Part shown: one piece after another, positions 21,591 through 31,244 of the stretch
Position numbering within the stretch: position 1 is the stretch's first letter
Layout of the letters: each line of letters starts with the position of its first letter
Assembly (NCBI GenBank): GCA_905116865.2
Contig: CAJHNH020008541.1
Location: 120,001 to 184,000 of the forward strand
Length of the DNA: 64,000 nucleotides
Reading direction: 5' to 3'
DNA from: Candidula unifasciata
Taxonomy: Eukaryota; Mollusca; Gastropoda; Stylommatophora; Geomitridae
Made by a program: the position numbers and the translations under genes
The notes under the pieces: generated by a model
Databases searched by the model: none
What the model was told of the DNA's origin: nothing
Seen by the model: only the letters and a program-made list of their open reading frames with translations

Positions 21591-22540
21591 GTAAATAACT
21601 GTTACGATACTGCTGGGCTCGGTTAAGGGGAAGAGTAGACGACGGTTAATCACAAATGATGTGGATTTAGATTTGGCTGAATGAACACACATCAGATATA
21701 CAAACAACAAGTCAATTGTATTTGACAGACAGTTGAAAACATCAGATAAGCAAACATCAAGTCAATTGTATTTGACAGACAGTGGAACAGATCAGATGGC
21801 CAACAGAAACTGATGACGCAGTAACACGTGATGTTAAAGGATTTTGATGATGTCGATGATAATAAAAATGATGATAATGATAATAACGATGGATGATGGA
21901 TAATGATGATGATGATGGTCGATAATAATTGGATTATAATGACATTGGATGACGATGAAGATGATTTTAATGATGATGATGATGATTATGATGATGATGA
22001 TGAAAATGATGATGATATGTGATAATGGATGATGATGATAATAACGATGGATAATGATGGATGATGATAATGGTGGATGGCGGTACGGATGATGATGATA
22101 ATGATGATGATGATAATGAATGATGAAGGATAATGTATAATAATAGATAGTGATGATGAAGATGGAATATGACCATGATGTTGAATGATGATGATGATGG
22201 ATGATGATAATGATGACGATGGATGAATATGATGATGATGTATAATAATGGATAATAATGATGAAGATAGAGGATGAACATGATGATGAAGATGATAGAT
22301 GAAGCTTAAGGCTGATGTTGATAGATGATGCTGATGACAATGGTGGATGGTAATGAAGATGCTGAGGATGATGGATGATGATGGATGATGGTGATGGATG
22401 AAAGATGATTATAATGATGATGGATAATGATGATGGATGATGATAATAATGACAAATGATGATGATGATGATTAGGATGATTAAGATAATGGCTGATGCT
22501 GATGATAATGATGGATGATGATGGATGAGGATGGATGATG
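21537..22540 (+). repeat. Left arm of a large inverted repeat (fold-back element)
   Basis: The first 300 bp are non-repetitive (aacccgtttactatgaactt through gtaacacgtgatgttaaag). The rest is GAT-rich but carries specific landmarks such as gatagaggatgaacatgatg, agatgctgaggatgatgg and attaggatgattaagata. All of these return in reverse complement at 24288-25255 in the expected order. The left arm also has an extra direct duplication of about 57 bp (gtcaattgtatttgacagac at 21713 and 21771). Confidence 0.9.
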
Positions 22541-22654
22541 ATAAAGAATATGATGATTGATGATGATGATGATTAAGGATTGATGATGACGAATGATGGT
22601 GACCAATGATGATGACAAATGATGATCAATTATAATGGATAATGATGATAGACA

Positions 22655-23055
22655 CTTACATCCTCCAATGAACGTAAAATTGTGACAACAGAGATGAAAT
22701 GCCTTAGAAGAGCTGCAGGAGTTTCAAGGAAAGGCAGAATACGAAATCATGAAATCAGACGAATGCTAGGAATAAAGCCAGTCTTACAGGTCATCAAAGA
22801 ACAACAAATGAAGTTGTTTGGACACCTAAAAAGAATGCCCTGGTACTATCTGCCACAGCGAGCCAGACTAAAACGTTACAACGGGTATAGAGCGAGTGGA
22901 AGACCTCGGAAAATATGGAGTGTTGGCATTAAGAACAGCCTTACAGAAACGAACATCAGTCTTAATAGTGCTCTTGACAGAGCTCATCAACGAACATTAC
23001 ATCTCCCCCCGACACTTCCCTGAGGTACAAGATGGAAGAGAAGAAGAAGAAGAAG
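22655..23055 (+). mobile_element. 5'-truncated LINE 3' end with intact target-site duplication
   Basis: Flanked by a perfect 14-bp duplication, aatgatgatagaca, at 22641-22654 and 23056-23069. The plus frame from 22682 encodes about 113 residues: KCLRRAAGVSRKGRIRNHEI, RRMLGIKP, then MKLFGHLKRMP and GRPRKIWSVGI, the conserved tail of an endonuclease-reverse transcriptase. It ends in a (GAA)n tail. One open frame covers nearly the whole piece, so the insertion is fairly recent. It landed inside GAT-rich repeat. Confidence 0.9.
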
Positions 23056-23069
23056 AATGATGATAGACA

Positions 23070-23260
23070 ATAATAATTGATAATGACCAATGCTGATGGA
23101 TTATAATGGATAATATTGGATGATGATGGATAACGCTGGATGAGGATGATGGATGACGATGATGGATGAAGATAATGACGAATGATGATGGATGATGATG
23201 GATACTGATGATGACGATGGTGAAGATAATGATGATGATAAGAGTAAATAAGAAGGGAAA
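23070..23260 (+). repeat. GAT/GAC-rich repeat continuation
   Basis: Irregular gatgatgg/gataatgg repeats, continuing the left arm sequence after the LINE insertion. Confidence 0.85.
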
Positions 23261-23329
23261 ATCTGTTTATGCTTGTGGAGTATCAGGCATCTAGTGCCAT
23301 ACGTATATTTTTTTTTTACAAAGTAACTG

Positions 23330-23490
23330 ACCCATGATGGCGGTGTGGTCTACACCGCGACGGCCATTTACCTTCAGGCTAAGGGCTATTTTGAAAGACA
23401 AAATTAATTAGATCCTCCTCAATGTGGATTTTAACCCTGGACCTTTTTTCCGGCAGGTGATCTCCTTTAGCTCCCAACCACGCAGTAACA
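23330..23490 (-). mobile_element. SINE F-like copy 3
   Basis: Plus strand atggcggtgtggtctacacc, gcgacggccatttacc and ccagggtt-like ttaaccctgg (box B region on minus) match the general form of the SINE at 43680-43882. Ends are uncertain. Confidence 0.5.
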
Positions 23491-23844
23491 AGATACAAGA
23501 TACACGAACACAACAGACTGTTTTACAACCAGCCAGCCTTGAACACACTGGCCTGTCGGCAGCCATTTACATAGAAGTTTGTCTCTCGGAGTCAAGACAC
23601 TGAAGTACCTTGGCACGCGATGTCTTCATATTTTAGAAGTAAATTGAAAAGAGTGTGCTACTGTGCTACAGAAAGATGCAATGCTTTCTGGTGTATAGAT
23701 AAGTTATATTTAGGGCGCTGGCGATGTTGACAGACTGAAAACTGGGCAGTATTTCTTAGAACATAAACTATCAAGTATAACAAATTTCGGGGGGACTGGG
23801 GAAAAAAAGCGGTATCGCTAAAAGGATGGGAGGGAAAGAAAGGA

Positions 23845-23898
<54 letters not shown>

Positions 23899-23915
23899 AG
23901 AGAGAGAGAGCGAGC

Positions 23916-23998
<83 letters not shown>
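23845..23998 (+). repeat. (AG)n microsatellite with GCGA interruptions
   Basis: About 150 bp of AG repeats with agcgagcgag interruptions at about 23889, 23911 and 23939. The SLSLSLS and ERERER ORFs here are spurious. Confidence 0.97.
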
Positions 23999-23999
<1 letters not shown>

Positions 24000-24287
24000 A
24001 ACATACTGAAGTTGTCAAGTGTTCTAGAGCGTATTCCTTGTACTGAAATATGTCTTCGGTAGTCGGACCAACAGAATGTTATAATAAACATATTGTTGTG
24101 TATGGCCTTTGTTTCCTTGCCTTGTAACATTCTTTGTTCTATAACTGTTATTGTCTTTTCTCCAGGTCAATTTTTCAGATTCCTTTGAGTGTTTTTGGTG
24201 TTTTAACGCTCTGGGCAGATGGGGCTCCATGAGGTTTCCTGCAGGCTTCATAAGTTCGGACTTTCCATTTCTAAAGATCATTATAAG

Positions 24288-25255
24288 GGAACATCCATTA
24301 TCATCCATCATTATCATCAGCATCATCATCATCCATTATCTTAATCATCCTAATCATCATCATCATCATTTGTCATTATTATCATCATCCATCATCTATC
24401 ATCATCATCCATCATCATAATAATTATCTTTCATTTATCACCATCATCATCATCCATCATCCTCAGCATCTTCATTAACATGAACCATCGTCATTATCAT
24501 CACCCATCATCATCAGCCATAAGCTTCATCTATCATCTTCATCATCTTCATCATCATGTTCATCCTCTATCTTCATCATCATTATCCATTATTATGCATC
24601 ATAATATTCATCCATCATCATCATTATCATCATCCATCATCATCAGCCATAATCATCATTCATCATCATGGCTATATTTCATCTTCATCATTATTATCTA
24701 ATATTATACAATATCATTATTATCATCATCCATCATCATCATCATCTTTCATCATTCATCATCATCAAAATCATCTTCATCACCATCCACCATTATCATC
24801 ATCATCCCTAATTATCCATCTTTTCATCATTATCCATCATCATCATAATCATCATTTATCATAATCATCATTATCATCAAAATCATCTTCATCGCCATCC
24901 ACCATAATCCATAATCATATCACCATCATCATCATCATCATCCATCGTTATTTTTATCATCATTTTCATCATCATCGTCATTATCAAAATCTCTTTAACA
25001 TCACGTGTCACTACGTCATCAGTTTCGTTGGCCATATGATCTGTTCCTTTGTCTGTCAAATACAATTGACTTGATGTTTGTATATCTGATGTGTGTTCAT
25101 TCAGCCAAATCTAAATCCACATCATTTGTGGTTCCCCCGTCGTCTACTCTTCCCCTTAACCGAGCCCAGCAGTATCGTAACAGTTATTTACTTCACTGTA
25201 CGATTCCGGTAATCAGGTGATAGTAGTCCTAAGTTCAAAGCAAACAGGTCATTGC
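24288..25255 (-). repeat. Right arm of the large inverted repeat
   Basis: Reverse complement of 21537-22540 with the same landmarks in mirrored order: ttaatcatcctaatcatc near 24340, catcctcagcatcttcatt near 24459, catcatgttcatcctctatc near 24553, and the 300-bp unique end from 24990 to 25255 at roughly 90% identity by eye. Confidence 0.9.
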
Positions 25256-25479
25256 TAGACTAGTTCTGTTCCTATGGACATAATTGAGATTTGTTTCCTT
25301 CTTTATCCTTTCTTTATTGCTTTTCTTTTCTTTCTTTTATTATTTTAGAATTAGTATTATAATTTTTATTCAAATGTCATATTTGATATTGTTTTGTTTA
25401 GATCGTGATATGGCTTGGAGGACTGACTTTTTATGAATTTGACAGCTTTTTATTAAGTTAAACTGGTGTGGAGTACAAG
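25256..25479. other. Spacer, no gene
   Basis: T-rich stretch (25290-25380) without a recognisable element. Confidence 0.3.
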
Positions 25480-25487
25480 GAAGTCTG

Positions 25488-25720
25488 TCGGCATCTGTGT
25501 CTTAGGCGTTGCAAACGCGCTAAGTAATGTCGGCGTGCGGGTTCGATCCCTGCTGCGGACGATTTGTTTTGCGCTGCTTCGACAATGGTACCGAGAGCTG
25601 ACCGTTCAGCGCAATGGCAAACTAATGAAAGTAAAATTTGCCTAGAAAAAAACAACAACAATAGCCAATAAATGCTAAGGTTGGTTCTGCAACGTCCTGT
25701 TAAGGATACGAAACTAATTA
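25488..25720 (+). mobile_element. SINE B, full-length copy
   Basis: Flanked by the 8-bp duplication gaagtctg at 25480-25487 and 25721-25728. tRNA-like head with cgggttcgatccc (box B), then acaatggtaccgagagc, a body with gcctagaaa, and the terminal gttctgcaacgtcctg, taaggatacgaaactaa. Confidence 0.88.
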
Positions 25721-25879
25721 GAAGTCTGCTCACTTAAAAGACGGTTCGCTGCTTAATCTCCGAAGTTAATACTAGCTATATCGATGTCGATATTAGGTGT
25801 TATTAAGTATAATAATAGGTATTATGAACAAGCAACTAAATTCAAATCTGTCTCTCAATACTATATGTTTTATCAGATT

Positions 25880-26072
25880 TTAGCGCGGTGTAGACAGGGC
25901 GGCTTTGAGCCTGAGGATTTAGGAGACGCGTGGTTAGTGTCGTCGCCACATACTGGTCAGGTTAGGATGTTCAACTTTGCTCCGACAGAAAAACTCCATC
26001 ACCTTACCAGGGGTCGTACCCGGGTCTTCTGCATGAGAGCCCCGACTTTGTAACCACTCGGCCAGCTGCTCC
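25880..26072 (-). mobile_element. SINE G, copy 1 (tRNA-Ser/Leu-like head)
   Basis: On the minus strand it starts ggagcagctggccgagtggt, where tggccgagtgg is a perfect RNA polymerase III box A, and continues to cccgggtacgacccctgg (box B). The body includes gtggcgacgacactaacc and ctcctaaatcctcaggctc, shared with 29512-29718. A real tRNA is excluded because the 3' half does not fold back on the 5' end. Confidence 0.82.
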
Positions 26073-26094
26073 TAAAAAAATCGACCATGGAAAA

Positions 26095-26145
26095 GTCAAA
26101 AGAAAATTTAGCAAGGAAAAAAAAAAAAAAAAAAAAAAAACCAGC
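26095..26145 (+). repeat. Poly-A run between SINE G and the RTE derivative
   Basis: About 24 A at 26118-26140, consistent with a retroposon tail or a slippage-prone spot. Confidence 0.8.
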
Positions 26146-26149
26146 TAAC

Positions 26150-26570
26150 GAAGAGGAGAGGAAGCTCTTCTCGTAGAAGAAGTATGACACGGTGCGGAGA
26201 AAGCCGAAAGAAGTCTGATCGTTGAGATACCTCCTGTTACATTAGAAAACCTCCAGAATTGGCACCTGCAATGATAGAACTTTGTATGAAGTAGGAAGAA
26301 CAATGGAAGAACTGACAAAAATGAAACATTAGAGGATTAATTTTTTAGGATTTTAAAAAGCTGAGAACGATATAACTAGTATGTCTTTGCACTGGAACCT
26401 ACGGGGGCATACAAATAAAGAGAGAGGGGAACAAAAACACTGAGCAGGATGCTAGAGGCCGAAGTTAAAAGATCGGGAGGACATGAGGAGATCTGCATGC
26501 AATTTCGAAGGACAGAACGAGCTGGCGTGAGCTGGTTGATGCTCCATTGAGAGCTAGAAAGATATAAAAA
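26150..26570 (+). mobile_element. Internally deleted RTE-type LINE, copy 2
   Basis: Plus-strand mirror of the copy at 14955-15290: agtatgacacggtgcggaga, agaaaacctccagaattgg and the endonuclease start (LYEVGRTMEEL-like), then a jump to MSLHWNLRGHTNKE, a decayed middle and HAISKDRTSWRELV-like sequence, ending near gctccattgagagc and a purine tail. Multiple indels make it non-coding. Confidence 0.75.
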
Positions 26571-26889
26571 AAAGAAGATATTTGAACGACATTTATTCTG
26601 GAGACGACACCGGACTCATTGATACACACGAAGATTGGGCTCTGTAAGACGTATTCTTTCATTGTTTCTCTCCCAGCCGTATATTCTTTTCCTCTGGGTT
26701 TCTAAATGCCATCTGGTCAATGAATTTTAAAACTTTTCTGATTTGAAAATCCTAGTTTGTACCTTCAGCCTACGAGCATTATCCAGGCTGCCGTCAGATC
26801 GAGAATGTATGTATATACCACACTCTTGATCTCGAAAGACATGTTCCAAAAGAAGTGAGAAGTATATTCCAAAGAGGTTAGGAGCAAGT

Positions 26890-27160
26890 ACGGAAGCTCA
26901 GACTACTGGGTCACACCTGGAAAATGGAGGATGGCAGAGTCTCTTAGAACATCCCTAATGGTAGAAGATATCGAAGCCGACCTCTACTACGATATAATGA
27001 TGTGTGCTAGCGGAACATGACTGATACAGATATTGAGGTGGACTCATGGAGCACAATGCCATAGACTGTCATGTGTTGACCGGTTTCATAAGGAAGGGAA
27101 TGAGAATGAAGGAAGAAATGATTGCAGAAAGGATGGGAGGCGAGCGTCCGAGAAGAAACA
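26890..27160 (+). mobile_element. Decayed LINE reverse transcriptase C-terminal fragment
   Basis: Plus-strand frames read LLGHTWKMEDGRVS, then RYRSRPLLRYNDVC, then TDTDIEVDSW, matching the LGHVxRMxDGRIPK, GRPxLRxKDVCKRD and IDxxxWE order of another LINE family. Several stops and shifts. Confidence 0.7.
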
Positions 27161-27489
27161 GACTCAATACAAATGTTGACAACTATTATCCTGAAATCCC
27201 ATGCCGAAATTAAGGAAGAATATTTTTTTTTAGACGCGGGTGGGTCTTGCTAGTCACCCTCGCCTTCCCTACGAGTCCCATGCCCCTACCCCCCCCCCCT
27301 TTTTCCCAACCCCTCATAGCGCAAAAAAAAAACACCATCTTCTTAAAAGAACGGAAAAGTGTCATTCAGTTACAAAAATGTAAACAACCCAATTCGTAGA
27401 CTAACCTAGAAATACCTCCAGCTTAATTAAACGAGTCATGGATAGAACCATTTTCTAAATAGGTATGTCAGTCTATAAATACTCTATAA
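27161..27489. other. No gene; C-rich and A-rich runs
   Basis: Poly-C around 27289-27300 and A run near 27324-27333. Otherwise unassigned. Confidence 0.4.
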
Positions 27490-27830
27490 AATGAGTTGAG
27501 TGAGTTGATTCAAGAACCGACATCACAACACTCAGGGCGTTCCCATAAGCGCTCCGTTCCCATCTTCAGCGGCGAGCGCAGAGTTCTAATACTAACTGTG
27601 CCAGCAACATTTTGATTATACGTCTGTCTTGCCTTTCCTCTGAACTTCTAGTATCGGCCAGATCTCCTTGTCACTCCCCCACCACATCACAGACTGTGGT
27701 GATGATCCATATGCTTCTCCAAACTGTACACGCTCTCCCACAAGGCACTAACCATGTCTGCCTTATCATGCATCAGCATTCCACCAAGTTGTGCAGAGCC
27801 AGCCAGTCTGGTGTGCTTAAACAAAGAGGT
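27490..27830 (-). mobile_element. I/Nimbus-type LINE 3' end, copy a
   Basis: Minus-strand 3' terminus gtgatgtcggttcttgaatc is at 27495-27530 on the plus complement, preceded by the end of the RNase H region (LHDKADMVSALWE-like). The same end occurs in eight places in this window; the longest copy is 58575-59735. Confidence 0.8.
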
Positions 27831-28555
27831 GGGTATGCAAGTTCACCTAACCAGTCCCATTAGACTTTAACCTAGAATATATTCGTCTATCACTGAGCAC
27901 TTGTATGGGTACTCACAAACCTGAAGCGACCTCCTTCTGTTTACCTATGTTGACAGTTGACAGTTCCCGAGTCAAATTATTTTACTTACAACGTCAAGAA
28001 AAGGTTACGAACTTAATTTGACTAAACATAGGACAAACACAGAATGCGTCCAGAACTGGGTATTTCCCTAACAAACAAACAAAAACAGACATATGCACTC
28101 ATCCGTACAGTCTTAAGGTCCTAGTTTACAAAACTGCATCCTTTTTAATGAAAAACACACCGCAAACTGTTCTGTTTACCACACCGCAGTTGTCTGTGTT
28201 CATCATTGCAGAGGATATGCTTGACAGGTAAGGTAATGAGCACAGTTGTTGCCCCTGGCGCGAAGATCAGGGAAAGCAGTGGCAGTACTATTCGAGTTTT
28301 CATTCTGACATATTCAAGCGCACTGCGCCCACAATATCATTTCCATTTTCGAAAAGACCAGTTGTCCTCACTGGGCAGTACCAAGACTCTCAAAGCCTGC
28401 GTCTTCTTCTTCTTTCGTTCGCATGAATGAGATGGTAGCAATTTTGTTTCTTGCATACATTTCGCTGACATTTCTCTCGTAGTTCTGTCTGTGGCCGTAG
28501 AGTTCATTGTTGTCGTTACCTAGTGTACTTTCTGTCCTTTTTAGGTGGATATTTT
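27831..28555. other. No gene recognised
   Basis: A TTC-rich stretch begins at 28404 (cttcttcttctttcg), which may be the reversed (GAA)n tail of another LINE or SINE; its body to about 28550 was not identified. Confidence 0.35.
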
Positions 28556-28735
28556 TCGTAATGTGAAGCCCTACTCTGGCTCTTGCCAGGGGCCGCAATA
28601 TAGTCTGGCTATAAATATGACCTAAAGGCTGAACGCGGTTTCTGGGACCTCTCCACGGTGATCCTCATCCACATGGTGGCACTTTGTGTGATCGGGTGTT
28701 TATCGCTCTTGTGATGTCCTAGTGGGGTAGAAAGT
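28556..28735 (+). mobile_element. Family D repeat, copy 1
   Basis: Landmarks gaagccctactctggc, ggccgcaatatag, aaaggctgaacgcgg, tttctgggacctctccac, atcctcatccacatgg and gggtgtttatcgct. About 180 bp, ending gatgtcctagtggggt. No box A or B seen. Confidence 0.78.
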
Positions 28736-28779
28736 CAGTCAGTCAGTCAGTTTATTGTTGTATGCCACTGTCAGATATA

Positions 28780-28960
28780 ACTTTTTTTTTTTTTTTTTAA
28801 AAAGCCCCACTATGGCTTTTGCCAGAAGTCCTAATCTATGGGTTGAGCTGGGTTTCTGGGACCTGTCCCCAGGTGATCCTCATCCGAATGGTAGTACTTT
28901 GTGTCACCGGGTGTTTATCGCTCAGTGCGATGTCCTGGTGAGGTCCAACCACAGTCAGTC
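28780..28960 (+). mobile_element. Family D repeat, copy 2
   Basis: Same landmarks as copy 1, 60 bp downstream and in the same direction, preceded by an 18-base T run. Ends gatgtcctggtgaggt. (cagt)n repeat tracts lie next to both copies. Confidence 0.78.
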
Positions 28961-29314
28961 AGACTTTACGTTCCACGATTGTATCTTCTGGCCAAAAATG
29001 ATTATTGTATTCATGTGTTTTATTCAGTGCAGTCTTAAAGTATGTGTTCTTTTGTCTGGGGCAAATTTCCACATGTACCCATGAGTGACACACCCGTTTT
29101 GACTTGAGTGTACACGTCGATGCGTAATCTGTTGTGACCTTTTTTGTGGCTTGTTTTAATCTGTCCATAATTTAGGGGCCACGTTGAGCTGGGTCTGGTG
29201 GTTTTTCTGACTGACTAAATTAAATTACTTCTCAAATTAGTGATACTACCGTATGGGTTGCAGAGCCTCACTGAGAGGTAGTCAACAATAGACCCACTGG
29301 CTCACCTAAATGCA

Positions 29315-29490
29315 TATCAGCTGCATTTGCCTGAGAGGTAAGTAACCAACACTTTGCATATAAATAATCCAGATCTTAAAAACGGATATGCGCGCAGCAC
29401 TCAGATTCTAGAACCAAAAAGTGGACAAACAACCAGAACTTTCCACTGGAACTGACAGCCGGTGAACGCGAAGAAGAAGAAGAAAGTTGT
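29315..29490 (+). mobile_element. Family C repeat, copy 2 (5'-truncated)
   Basis: Runs from tttgcctgagaggta to gccggtgaacgcgaagaa with the (GAA)n tail intact. Confidence 0.78.
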
Positions 29491-29504
29491 GATAGATTTA
29501 CTTT

Positions 29505-29720
29505 ATGTACCGCTGTTTAGGGCAGTGCAGGATAGAGGTGTCATGAGCTTGAGCATTTAGGGGCACATGAGTAGTGCTGTCGCCACGAACTGTGCACGTT
29601 AGGAATTTACTTTCGCCACTAACAGAATTAAAATTCTACCATCCTACCTAGAATTCGAATCTGTGTCTCTGGAAGGTGAGCTCAGCCTTGCTTACAGCTC
29701 GACCAGCCGCCCCTCCCGTG
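29505..29720 (-). mobile_element. SINE G, copy 2
   Basis: Minus-strand head gggcggctggtcgagctgta with box B-like gattcgaattc, and body gtggcgacagcactactc and cctaaatgctcaagctc, parallel to copy 1. Confidence 0.72.
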
Positions 29721-29864
29721 AAAGATAGTTATATAACGATCAGCACAATGTTCATCTTGTAGTGCAAGTCACCTGCAGTTGGTAGCCATCTGTATTCATT
29801 GAGCTTCTCTGTGTTGTTTACTTTCTGTTGGTTGTTGAATTTTGAATATTGAATGTTGAAATAA

Positions 29865-30292
29865 GAATCGACATCACATCATTCGGGACACTCCCATAAG
29901 TGCTACGTCCCCATCTTCATCAGCAAGCGAAGAGTTTCAATTACGATGGCACCAGTAACCGTCTGATTTTATATCTGTCTCATCCTTCCCCTGAGTGTTC
30001 AGCGTCGGCCAGAACCCCTGGTAACTTTCCTCAGACCGTAATGATCTATCTGCGCATCCGCACTGTTTATTCGTTCCCAAAGGGACCTCACAAAATCTAG
30101 CTTGTCATACATCAATTCACCACCAAGTGGTGCAGAGCCGACCAATCTTTTTACCTGCTCATTTTTCAACACACTGGCATCATCTGGAGAAAATTTCCAG
30201 AGAATGCTAACTACCAGGGACCTCTTAAGTGATGCCTGCCACTCTGCACAAAGCATGTCTGTCTTTAACTTTTTTTCTTTCTGTCGGTTGTG
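29865..30292 (-). mobile_element. I/Nimbus-type LINE 3' end, copy b
   Basis: The minus ORF at 29999-30310 reads KTDMLCAEWQASLKRSLVVS, ILWKFSPDDASVLKNEQVKR and LVGSAPLGGELMYDK, the last part of an RNase H domain (catalytic-Asp block NEQ..RL) followed by the element 3' tail ending in ttgattc-type sequence. Confidence 0.83.
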
Positions 30293-30293
30293 A

Positions 30294-30426
30294 CACAGAT
30301 GATCTTCCATACCACGGTGTCAAACTATCCAGCATCTCCTCTCTTGGTATCCTTCGACCTCTTCTCCTCTCCAATACTTCCACCGTCACAATGTAATCCA
30401 GCTGTCTCCTTCTCATAACATGATCT
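30294..30426 (-). mobile_element. LINE reverse transcriptase C-terminal fragment (GHVMRR family), copy 2
   Basis: Minus strand DHVMRRRQLDYIVTVEVLER, RRGRRIPREEMLDSLTPW, YGRSSV, ending exactly at ggaagatcatctgtgtc. Directly next to LINE copy b. Confidence 0.75.
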
Positions 30427-30712
30427 TCTTCTTCTTTTTCGTTTTAACCAGCTATAAACTCTGGCGGAAAGTTCTGCTTGTTCGTCCAATTCTTGACTGC
30501 ACTTATGTTCCAGAACTTGAGTGTTGCGTGTGCATCTGTTTGACAGATCTGACTAATTTGTATGCAGACTGTTAGTTCCTTGCCTCTCAGGAATATTCAC
30601 TCGGACTTTGAAGAAAGCTCCCAATCAGTCGACTCTTACGACATGCTTTTGGGATGGCTATAGGTTTATTCGTGTTTTTCCCTTTAATACGGCCATGGAA
30701 CCCACACGGGGA
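30427..30712 (-). mobile_element. Family C repeat, copy 3
   Basis: Full-length on the minus strand, from ccgtgtgggttccatggcc to a (GAA)n tail at 30423-30440. Landmarks taagagtcgactgattggg and tcctgagaggcaagg are clear. Confidence 0.82.
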
Positions 30713-30898
30713 ATGACATAATCAAAAAATGTAGACTGTGGACAGTCAGTCCTCTTGGTGAGTCAGTTTCTTCAGTACATCTTCATTATCTATTTTATTT
30801 GTCCTGGGTGTTCGAATTCGTTTTCCCAAAGTCCATGCCGTGTGGCGTTGGTAGTCAAGTCTATCAACAACCTTCTGTCTCATGTACTTTTAATTAAC

Positions 30899-31085
30899 TT
30901 TACACAGATGATCTTTCATTCTATGATGTCAGACTGTTTAGAGTCTCTTCTTTCGATAGTCCTCTGCCTCTCCAGTTTTCTATACCTCATCACATGACCA
31001 AAGAATGTAGATTTGATCTTTCTAATGTGGGCAATTAGATCTCTTTTTGAGTCAGTTTCTCCCAAAACATCCTCATAGGTTTTTT
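30899..31085 (-). mobile_element. LINE reverse transcriptase C-terminal fragment (GHVMRR family), copy 3
   Basis: Minus strand KKTYEDVLGETDSKRDLIAH, IRKIKSTFFGHVMRYRKLER, then a short decayed end at the acacagatgat terminus. Confidence 0.75.
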
Positions 31086-31111
31086 TTAAATCTATCCATA
31101 TATATGTGTAT

Positions 31112-31244
31112 GTCGCCGTCTGTGGCTTAGGCTTTACGAACGCGCATTGTAATGCCGGGTTCGATTTCAGCTGCGAGCCTTGCGCCTTGCGTTGATTTCG
31201 ACAGTGGTATCGAGAAGCCGACCGTCCAGGAACAATAGCAAACT
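31112..31244 (+). mobile_element. SINE B, left half, split by an RTE LINE
   Basis: tRNA-like head (tctgtggcttaggctttac, box B gggttcgatttc) and acagtggtatcgagaagccg. It breaks off at caatagcaaact (31233-31244) and continues at 33355 with the same 12 bases. Confidence 0.88.

Larger units (their letters stand above)
22541..24287. other. Spacer of the fold-back structure
   Basis: It holds more GAT-rich repeat, a LINE 3' end at 22655-23055, a SINE F-like copy near 23330-23490, an (AG)n tract at 23845-23998 and about 280 bp of single-copy-looking DNA. No transposase-like ORF is present. Confidence 0.8.

Noticed and set aside
23818..24130. Minus and plus ORFs of SLSLS and ERERER
   Set aside because: (AG)n microsatellite translated.
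26000..26072. Intact tRNA gene on the minus strand
   Set aside because: Boxes A and B are good, but no acceptor stem can be closed and the sequence continues as a SINE body found at 29505 too.
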